64,000 nt of DNA from Opitutaceae bacterium (GTDB lineage: Bacteria > Verrucomicrobiota > Verrucomicrobiia > Opitutales > Opitutaceae), in assembly GCA_030648295.1 (NCBI GenBank), contig JAUSID010000251.1, forward strand, positions 1 through 64,000, written 5' to 3'. A program made the translations under genes and the position numbers. Numbering within the stretch: position 1 is the first letter of the stretch; every line of letters begins with the position of its first letter. Below the pieces are notes generated by a model. It had not been told where the DNA came from. It did not search any database and saw only the letters and a list, made by a program, of their open reading frames with translations. Of this stretch, positions 43,772 through 50,454 are shown piece after piece.

Positions 43772-43803
43772 TGTTTCGCGCAGTTCTTCGTTCCCCCTCG
43801 CGA

Positions 43804-45009
43804 TCAGCGCCTGCTCCCCTCCGTCGGCTTTACCCCGAGATGCTTCAGCAGAAAATCGATCTGCGACCGGTTGCCGTCACCGTCTGGCTGCATCCGATTT
43901 CCTACTTTCAGCACCGCGATGATCCCGACGTCGTCGCACCGCTTCTTCACCGCCTCGGAATGTTTGGGGCTGTGGTTGGTATCGCCCTTGTGGGCAAGCG
44001 CATCATGGTTGTCTCCCGCGCCAAGCCACACCGGCGGATCGTCTTTCGAGATGAGTCCGAGCATGTCCACATCGGCGCGGAGCTGCTTCCCTTTTTCCGA
44101 GTGCAATTCGTCGAGCGTCTTCAGTCCGTAAAACCCGGGCCAGGTGGACTGCGGGTAAAACCGCATTGCCTCATCGCTGCCCAGCACGTCGCGCCATTTG
44201 AGGATGTCGTAGGTCGCCTGACCGGCGCTCGACGCCGCGGCGGTAAGGCGTGTCGACTCGCGCAGCACCGGGTCGTCGCTGGTTGGATCGGCGAGGTCGT
44301 CGCGAAAGGCGAGCCAGAGCGACGTGCCCGCGCCCGCCGATCCGCCGTAGGTGGCAACACGGGTCTTGTCGAGGTTGTACGAACGTGCCTGATACCGCAG
44401 GAACTGCACGGCGCGCGCCGCATCGCGGAGCACGGCGTTGATGGAGGCTTCGGTGCGGAAACGATAATTGATGGAGGCGAACGACACACCGGCGGCGAGG
44501 CATTGCGAGAGGGCCGCGCCGCTCACGCTGCTCTTGTCGCCGCCTACGAAGCCTCCGCCGTGAATGAAAACCACCCATGGCGTGGGCCGGTCTGACTCGG
44601 CGAGCCAGAGATCGAGCGTGTTGTTCGGGTGTGAACCATAGCGCAAGTCGGCGAAATCCGGCTTCGGTACGTCACCGCCGCGACGGGCCTGTTTGGCTGC
44701 GCGAGCCTGGGCTTTGCCGTCCGGCCTGCTGGCCGGCGGTTGCGCGCCCGGAGTTACGCCTTCAATCGGCTTCGACGCTGCGTCCGCAACGACCGGCGAC
44801 TCCGCACTCTTTCCGGCCTTCGTCTTGCGCAGATAGGCCCGCGCCTCCTCGGCGGTGAGCTTCCCGTCCTTATCGGTGTCGGCTTCGGGGAAACGTTCGA
44901 GGATCCTCGCTAGCTGTTCCGGGCCGCGCGCGGCCTGGTCGGCGGCTACCAGCCCGGCGCAGCTAACCACCATGAACAGCCAGCAAATTAGCGCGCGGTG
45001 GTGTTTCAT
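43804..45009 (-). CDS. Secreted esterase/lipase-like alpha/beta hydrolase with EF-hand
   Basis: 401 aa. A signal peptide (ICWLFMVVSCAGLVAA) precedes an EF-hand-type calcium loop (DTDKDGKLTAEEA, about 44-56) and a Lys/Ala linker. The hydrolase domain starts near 115, with HGGGF for the oxyanion hole, the nucleophile elbow YGGSAGAGTS, and late His residues (THxS-like in GDTNHSPKHSEAVKK). The layout matches carbohydrate-acetyl-esterase-like or arylesterase-type enzymes common beside glycan loci, which would deacetylate polysaccharides. Catalytic Asp not assigned. Confidence 0.85.
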   Translation of the reverse strand: MKHHRALICWLFMVVSCAGLVAADQAARGPEQLARILERFPEADTDKDGKLTAEEARAYLRKTKAGKSAESPVVADAASKPIEGVTPGAQPPASRPDGKAQARAAKQARRGGDVPKPDFADLRYGSHPNNTLDLWLAESDRPTPWVVFIHGGGFVGGDKSSVSGAALSQCLAAGVSFASINYRFRTEASINAVLRDAARAVQFLRYQARSYNLDKTRVATYGGSAGAGTSLWLAFRDDLADPTSDDPVLRESTRLTAAASSAGQATYDILKWRDVLGSDEAMRFYPQSTWPGFYGLKTLDELHSEKGKQLRADVDMLGLISKDDPPVWLGAGDNHDALAHKGDTNHSPKHSEAVKKRCDDVGIIAVLKVGNRMQPDGDGNRSQIDFLLKHLGVKPTEGSRR

Positions 45010-45105
45010 CGGAGGCGAGTCAAACGCCAGGAATTCGTTTTGGCACGGACTTTTGATTTGGACTCGAAACCGGGGCCAGTCTGCTTGTGGAAGAGGGGAC
45101 GTAAA

Positions 45106-45185
45106 GGGTTAGGTTTTACCTTTTTACCTCTTGGACACTTAGCTCGTCGGGTGGCGTGTGGAGGCAAAAGGGTAAAACCTGACCC
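45106..45185. repeat. Inverted REP-like element (GGGTTAGG/GGGGTCAGG ends, TTTTACC type)
   Basis: Left GGGTTAGGTTTTACCTTTTT; right, inverted, GGGTCAGGTTTTACCCTTTT, followed by ACCTC/GCCTC. Core ~30 bp. GTAAAGGGT at its left edge recurs at the breakpoint of the IS1380 fragment (about 47484). Confidence 0.8.
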
Positions 45186-45266
45186 CAAGCCTGCCCCCTT
45201 TTTGCAATGCCATCACTTTGCCGGGAACGGCCTTCCCCTCTGCTGATTCGGCCGTAACGTTCCCGC

Positions 45267-47426
45267 ATGCGCCACCCCGTTTCCGCGCGCCGGATGGATT
45301 TCGTCACCGGCGCCATCCGAGCCGTCGTCCCCGTGATCGTCGTTGCTCTTGCCCTGACGTATCCGCTTCGCGCTGACACGCTGACCTCCGCTCGCGAGTC
45401 CAAGCCGAAAACCTTCGCCGACTTGGTGGCCAGCGTCGCGCAGCCGCCGGCGCCGGAAACACTCTCCTCGGCGGAAGCCGCGCGGTTGGACTATTGTGTG
45501 TCGGACGCTGCCGTCCGGATTCGCAAGGAGGAGGTGCTGGCGAAAGCCTCCCTGATCCGGCCGGACAACAAGCCCAGCGGGAAACAGTCGCTGCGGGTGG
45601 ATCTCGCCCGGCTCGCGCGCGATCCGCAGGACGAGCTGGCGTGGAAAAATATCGTCCTGGTCGCGCCCTTCGATGCGAAGTCGGCCCACTTCACGAAGAT
45701 CATGCTGGCGTATACCTGGGGCAAATATCACGCGGTCATGTCCCCCGAGGTCCACGCGGCGATGCGCCGGCAAATGGAAGCCTACGACGAGTTCCTGGGC
45801 ACGGGAACGGAGAACCACATCGCGATGCAGCGCGTCGCGGGAAACATTTTCGGCACGGCTTTTCCGGCCGCCACCACGGCCTACAATATCCCGGGGGAAA
45901 AACTCGCGCAGCTCACCGCGGAGTGGATGCCGCGCTACGCGCAGGCCGTTTACGCCGCCTCGATGAAGGAATACCTCTCGATGATCTACCTCGGCGTGCA
46001 CAACGAGATCTGGCTGACCGCCGCCGAATACGCGCCGACCGACGCCGGGCGGAAAATCGGCCAGGCGATGCTCGACTGGCTGTGGGCCGACCTCGCGGTC
46101 AACACTGCGCTCGGTCAGACCATGCCGCCCAACACGCGCGCGAAACTGATGCTCGACCGCACTTCGCCGATGATTCATCCCAGCACGCACGCGCAATGGC
46201 TGGCCTGGCTTTATTGGGGCGATTTGCGCTCCCGCCCTGGTCACGATCCGCTCGCGCCCGCCGCCGCGGCACTGGCACCCAACACCAGTTCGAGCCGGAT
46301 GAAGGAGGACAACGAGGGTTTCCAGACGGCGATCGTCCCGTCCGTTTCCCCGCTGGTGCCGCCCGAGGTGATTCGCAATCTCGGCGCGAAGAACGTCGCA
46401 CTGCCCTACATGCTGTTGCAAAGCCGGGCCCACGGCGCGTTCGTCGGCGCAGTGGCGCGCAATCCCTTCCTCGAGACGAAGGCCAGGCCCGAGGCCGAAG
46501 TCACGCGCAACCACCTGCGCAGCGTGTACGTGGCGCGCAACTACGCCATCGGCGCCGGGTATTTTCGCCAGGATGAGTCCGGCGACAACGAGCAGTATAT
46601 GCACCTGCTGCCGAACGCACTCACGTATCGCACGTCCGATCGACTCAACAGCATCTTCGTGTCGCACCCCTACTGGTATGCGGGCGAGCCCCACGGCAAC
46701 AGCGCGGAGGCCAACAAGGTCTTCGGCCTCGATTGCTGGCTCGGCAAGAGCCCGTTTGAGCAGTCGGTCCACTGGGAGAACAGCGTCCTGTATCTTTACG
46801 ACCTTCCCGCCACCGACCCCTACGTGGTGGCGGCGAAGAAGAAGGAGGCGGCGAAGTGGACCGACTCCCGGCGGCTCAACCCGCTCCCGAACGTGTGCGT
46901 CTACGTGCCCGAGAGCATCGACGAAACGCGCCGCACCGCCTGGGGATGGCTTTTGCGCGAGGGTGATGTCTACGTGGCGTTGCGGCCGGTCAACGCGTCC
47001 CAGGTCGAGTGGCAGACGTGCACCAACGAAGTGCAGCAGGGCTACAAGCGTCTCGTGCTGACGGGCTCCCGGTTCGGACTCATCGTCGAAGCGGGCGACG
47101 CCGCGGAGTATGGCGACGTGGATACGTTCATTGCTCGCATCGGCGCCGCCGCCGTGGACGCCTCCAAACTCGCCGCCAAGCGCATCGACTATGTTTCGTC
47201 GCGCGGAATTCCGCTGAGCCTGCGCTACAACGACGCGAGCTGGTTCCCGCACGCGTCGGTCAAGGGCGTGCCGCTTGATTTCGAACAGTGGCCGATCTGC
47301 GAAAGCCCCTACGTCAAGAGTCGAGCCGGCACATTGGATGTGAACGACGGGCAGGCGGGCTTCCGCGTCGCGTGGCGCGACCACGTGCCCGTCTACACCT
47401 CCTACAAAATCCAGGCGCGGCCCTAA
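45267..47426 (+). CDS. Large secreted protein of unknown function
   Basis: 719 aa from ATG 45267; ATG 45294 gives a tidier signal peptide (AIRAVVPVIVVALALTYPLR A). The mature protein is evenly rich in Ala, Trp, Tyr and Arg, with helical stretches in the first half (MRRQMEAYDEFLGTGTENHI, AEYAPTDAGRKIGQAMLDWL) and a beta-rich second half (VYVALRPVNASQVEWQT, FGLIVEAGDAAEYGDVDTF). This alpha-toroid-then-beta order and NxxTENH-type motifs recall heparinase/alginate-lyase-like proteins, but I cannot confirm it. An equally long antisense frame exists and is rejected. Confidence 0.7.
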   Translation: MRHPVSARRMDFVTGAIRAVVPVIVVALALTYPLRADTLTSARESKPKTFADLVASVAQPPAPETLSSAEAARLDYCVSDAAVRIRKEEVLAKASLIRPDNKPSGKQSLRVDLARLARDPQDELAWKNIVLVAPFDAKSAHFTKIMLAYTWGKYHAVMSPEVHAAMRRQMEAYDEFLGTGTENHIAMQRVAGNIFGTAFPAATTAYNIPGEKLAQLTAEWMPRYAQAVYAASMKEYLSMIYLGVHNEIWLTAAEYAPTDAGRKIGQAMLDWLWADLAVNTALGQTMPPNTRAKLMLDRTSPMIHPSTHAQWLAWLYWGDLRSRPGHDPLAPAAAALAPNTSSSRMKEDNEGFQTAIVPSVSPLVPPEVIRNLGAKNVALPYMLLQSRAHGAFVGAVARNPFLETKARPEAEVTRNHLRSVYVARNYAIGAGYFRQDESGDNEQYMHLLPNALTYRTSDRLNSIFVSHPYWYAGEPHGNSAEANKVFGLDCWLGKSPFEQSVHWENSVLYLYDLPATDPYVVAAKKKEAAKWTDSRRLNPLPNVCVYVPESIDETRRTAWGWLLREGDVYVALRPVNASQVEWQTCTNEVQQGYKRLVLTGSRFGLIVEAGDAAEYGDVDTFIARIGAAAVDASKLAAKRIDYVSSRGIPLSLRYNDASWFPHASVKGVPLDFEQWPICESPYVKSRAGTLDVNDGQAGFRVAWRDHVPVYTSYKIQARP

Positions 47427-47471
47427 CCAGATCGGAGCGATGCCATCTGCAGGGTTGGGCTTCAGACCGCC

Positions 47472-47711
47472 CTATCGGGGAGGACGTAAAGGGTGAGCCA
47501 ACAGCTGCGGCATCGAGTAATCGACGAAGCGCTGATCGCGCTGGTCGCAAGAGCAGCCGGCCAGGGTGCGGGTCAGGCCCAGACCCAGGCCGGCGTCGAT
47601 TTGGCGCAGCAGCAACAGTCCGCCGTCGGTGGAGAGCGTGCCGCCCGAAAAATTGGCCACCACTTTTCGCGAAAAGAGATCTGGAAACAGGACGCGGACT
47701 TGAATTCCTAA
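47472..47711 (-). mobile_element. IS1380-family transposase, N-terminal fragment
   Basis: Minus strand reads VVANFSGGTLSTDGGLLLLR, then RQIDAGLGLGLTRTLAGCSC and DQRDQRFVDYSMPQLLAH, the well-known start of IS1380 transposases. After about 70 residues it switches to unrelated sequence (PLRPPR-stop), so more than 350 residues are lost. The break lies at GTAAAGGGT, shared with the REP element at 45106. No terminal repeats were found. Confidence 0.8.
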
Positions 47712-48307
47712 GGCAGATCGCGGAGCAAGTCCTGCAGCTGCTCCTTGCGCGGTGCCAGATAGCGCCGGTGGTGGCGCCAGACAGCGCCGATCAGCGGCAA
47801 CAGGATCGCCGCGACGATGACCGTTTGCGTGGCGAAGGCCTCCGCCGTGTAGCCGGCAGGATGACGCGCGTAGCCCGACAACCACGCCAGGCCAAACACG
47901 AGCGGCGTGAGCGCGAGGGCCAGGCGGTTCTCGCGCATCTCCGCCGCGGTGGCCTCGAGCGACACGGTGGCGAAGGAGCGCACCGACCCCGCGCTCTCGC
48001 GGAGCAAGGCGCGGTGCCGACGCAGGCGACGAAGCGTATAGCCGAGCACAGCGATCCACCCCGCCACATGCACGGCCACGTTGCCCCAGAAGAGCAGCGC
48101 GTTCGCCGGGCGGTGATAGAGATAATTCGCCACCGAGAGAAGCGGGTAAGCGATCAGCACAAAGACGGCACCGCCCAGTTCGTAGCGGAGAAAGCGCGTC
48201 CGCCGGCGCATTTCCGGCCAGGTCGCGCGCTGCAGCGCGGCGAAGTCCACGGCGGGGAGCGGCGTGGGCTGGGAGGACCAGGCGTTTTCGAGATCTTCAA
48301 ATTTCAT
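47708..48307 (-). CDS. Membrane protein, probable partner (anti-sigma-like) of the ECF factor
   Basis: 199 aa. The cytoplasmic N-terminus (MKFEDLENAWSSQPTPLPAV) is of the kind found in proteins encoded right after ECF sigma factors. Four hydrophobic helices follow (about 44-64, 70-92, 128-146, 154-174) and a basic tail. Its start overlaps the sigma-factor 3' end by 11 bp, implying translational coupling. No zinc-binding anti-sigma motif is present, so the anti-sigma role is inferred from position. Confidence 0.75.
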   Translation of the reverse strand: MKFEDLENAWSSQPTPLPAVDFAALQRATWPEMRRRTRFLRYELGGAVFVLIAYPLLSVANYLYHRPANALLFWGNVAVHVAGWIAVLGYTLRRLRRHRALLRESAGSVRSFATVSLEATAAEMRENRLALALTPLVFGLAWLSGYARHPAGYTAEAFATQTVIVAAILLPLIGAVWRHHRRYLAPRKEQLQDLLRDLP

Positions 48308-48806
48308 GGGTAATTTCCGCCGCGGCGGCCGCGAGGCGTTGTTTGATGCGGTGCAGGCGAACGCCGACGTTACTGGCGGACATGCCGGTGATTTCCGCGA
48401 TGGCCTCGTAGTCGAGCCGATCGAGCGAGAGGAGGATCAGCGAGCGGTCGACCGGCGGCAGTTCGTGGATTCGGGCGTAGAGCCACTGGAGGCGTGCGCG
48501 CACCTGCGGGGGCAAATCCGGGTCGCTCTCGGCGGGCATCCGGGCGAAATTTTGCAGCTTGTCGCGATAACGCCGCTGCGAGCGTTGCCAGTTGAGGGCA
48601 CAGTTCAGCGCGACGCGATAGACGTAGGTGGAAAGCTTGGACCGGTCGCCGAACTGCGGGATTGCCTGCCAGAGCGCGAGCAGGATTTCCTGGTAAAGGT
48701 CGTCGCGCTCGCCCGGCGCCGGCGCGAACGCCTGCACGATGCGCATGATGAGGCCGGGGTGCTCGCGCTGGATCGCGGCAAAGAGGGCTTCGGGTGTATC
48801 CGGCAC
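48297..48806 (-). CDS. ECF-type RNA polymerase sigma factor
   Basis: 169 aa from GTG 48806 (VPDTPEALFAAIQREHPGL). Region 2 is ERDDLYQEILLALWQAIPQF GDRSKLSTYVYRVALNCAL (core binding and -10 recognition). Region 4 is LPPVDRSLILLSLDRLDYEA IAEITGMSASNVGVRLHRIK (-35 helix-turn-helix). No region 3, as usual for ECF factors. It starts 10 bp after the CPBP protease stop and overlaps the membrane partner gene, so the three form an operon read on the minus strand. Confidence 0.9.
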   Translation of the reverse strand: MPDTPEALFAAIQREHPGLIMRIVQAFAPAPGERDDLYQEILLALWQAIPQFGDRSKLSTYVYRVALNCALNWQRSQRRYRDKLQNFARMPAESDPDLPPQVRARLQWLYARIHELPPVDRSLILLSLDRLDYEAIAEITGMSASNVGVRLHRIKQRLAAAAAEITHEI

Positions 48807-48816
48807 GGGGTGACAT

Positions 48817-49482
48817 TCAAGCTGGCGGCACCGGCAGCGCGGGGGCAACGACAACGTGCGTTTCGTGCCGCGCGTTTTCTTCCGAGAGCGCGCGGAGGCC
48901 GGCCACCAGCAGCGCCAGCGAGCTCGCGAGCATGAGCAGCGGGAGCGGCTCGTGCCAGGCGCCGGCGTGCTTAAGGCCGGCGGCTTCGAAGATCGGACGC
49001 AGGATGAACAGCGCCGCAAGGTTTACCCCGGCGTGACACAGGATGGCCGGATACAACGAGCGGCTGCGGAGCGCGAGCCCGCTGAAACAGAGGCCGACCA
49101 TCGCGGCGAGAACGGCGTTGTGGTAACTGAACGTGAAATGCGTTCCCGCGAAAATAAACGTCGGGATCGCGACCGCGACCCACGTGGGCAGGTAGCGGCG
49201 CAACAGCTGCAGCATCAGCCAAACGCCCTCCTCCCACAAAGGCCCGATCACGAGCGCATGCAGGGCAATCCACCACGGCTGGACGTAGAGTGGCGCCATC
49301 CGCGTGGCGTTGACGCGGACCATGTCGGCGTCCGGGCCCGGCAGCGGCAGCAGCGTGATTAGGGCGGAGACCGGCATCGCCAGCGCCACACCGGTCAGCA
49401 CCGACCAGGCGGCGGCGCGAAGCGAAATCGGTGCGTGGGGCAGATAGGAGTAGGATTCGGGAGCAGCAGCATTTGTTTTCAC
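48817..49482 (-). CDS. CPBP-family intramembrane metalloprotease
   Basis: 221 aa with about six helices. The motifs in order are GPLWEEGVW (EE pair), FIFAGTHFTFS (F-x3-H) and CHAGVNLAALF (H-x3-N), which form the glutamate/His site of the ABI/CAAX protease group. First gene of a three-gene operon with the ECF sigma factor and its membrane partner. An intramembrane protease beside a sigma/anti-sigma pair suggests regulated proteolysis of the anti-sigma protein, but this is inference. Confidence 0.88.
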   Translation of the reverse strand: MKTNAAAPESYSYLPHAPISLRAAAWSVLTGVALAMPVSALITLLPLPGPDADMVRVNATRMAPLYVQPWWIALHALVIGPLWEEGVWLMLQLLRRYLPTWVAVAIPTFIFAGTHFTFSYHNAVLAAMVGLCFSGLALRSRSLYPAILCHAGVNLAALFILRPIFEAAGLKHAGAWHEPLPLLMLASSLALLVAGLRALSEENARHETHVVVAPALPVPPA

Positions 49483-49687
49483 ACCTCATTAGGCACCGCG
49501 CCGGAAGAAAAATTACATGCCGCCCGCCGTTCTTCGCTCTCCGCCCAAGCCATCGACCAGATCGATCAAGTGTTCCCGCGGCAGCAACCCCCCGCCGGCA
49601 ACGGGAACATTCGTCGAGACGGTTTGGCCACCCGCCCCTGGCTCCTGCCCACAGAACGCGGGCCAACCTCGCGCCCGTGCAACGATC
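49483..49687. other. Upstream region of the CPBP operon
   Basis: Contains the promoter of the protease/sigma/partner operon by position; no convincing motif. Confidence 0.4.
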
Positions 49688-49955
49688 TCACCGCGGCGCG
49701 ACGCGCTCCGCCAGAAAGCTCTCGATCCGTGCCCACAGTTGCGCTTGCTCGCTTCCGGGCACCGAAATTCCCTCGGTCACCTCGAACAACGTGGGAGCAT
49801 TGCCTGCCGATCCCAGCCGGCGGCGGAACGTCCGGTGAGATCCTGGCGGGACCTCCGTCGAGCGGGGCAAACGCCGCGAGAAACTTGTCGCGCGACGGCT
49901 CAACCGCCGCGGATGCAGCGACGGAGAGGAGCAGAAAGATTAACCAGGGGCGCAC
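49688..49955 (-). pseudogene. Small secreted hydrolase remnant, internally deleted
   Basis: From GTG 49955 one frame gives a signal peptide (RPWLIFLLLSVAASAAVEPS) and RDKFLAAFAPLDG. After a frame change the other end reads APTLFEVTEGISVPGSEQAQ LWARIESFLAERV and stops at 49688. This is a signal-plus-C-terminus junction, like those at 24847 and 34069. Confidence 0.5.
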
Positions 49956-50044
49956 GGTTAGAGTCGTCAAGCCGCTGGGTGGGATGGCACGGCGGCGCCC
50001 GCGGTTCAAATCCTAAGCGCCCGATCAATCAGGTCGCGACTACT

Positions 50045-50344
50045 GCTCTGGCGTCCCGGCTGGTCGATCAAGCCCGCCGGGCAGGTCTGGCTCGATCACG
50101 TTTGCGAGGACTGGTGGACCGAGACGACCGGCGCCACCGGCCGCGACGGCCGCTTCGCCACGCGCGGTTTCCTGGGCGACTACGAAATCACCGTCCGCGC
50201 CGGCGCCCATCGCGCCACCGTGAAAACCCAGCTCGTCCGCGGCCGCCCGCCCTTGCGCGTGGCGCTGTGAGGGCGACTCGAATGCGGTCGAGCGTCTGCC
50301 GGGCGACTAGTCAACATTCAAGACATGACCCCGTCCACTGGCTC
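50045..50344 (+). pseudogene. 300-bp duplicated block, copy B (GH10 3' end)
   Basis: Encodes WSIKPAGQVWLDHVCEDWW TETTGATGRDGR... to the GH10 stop, with no upstream catalytic domain, then the same noncoding tail ending GACATGACCCCGTCCACTGG. Aligned without gaps to 42022-42321. The upstream border at 50045 falls inside unrelated sequence, so a fragment was moved, not a gene. Confidence 0.85.
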
Positions 50345-50454
50345 TATAGACATAGACCTGTCCTCATCTGGCCCCAATAAGCCTGACCCGTGAAATCCGG
50401 GTTGAAAAAACACTCGCCGCCCGGCCGCCGGGATGTGGATCCGGGCGGGCGGCG

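Noticed and set aside
45213-47384. 723-codon minus-strand frame opposite the 719-aa gene
   Set aside because: His/Arg/Gly-rich shadow typical of GC-rich antisense; the plus strand has a signal peptide and balanced composition.
49980-50015. tRNA-like GGTTCAAATCC T-loop
   Set aside because: Flanking bases do not form a T stem or acceptor stem; no cloverleaf can be drawn.
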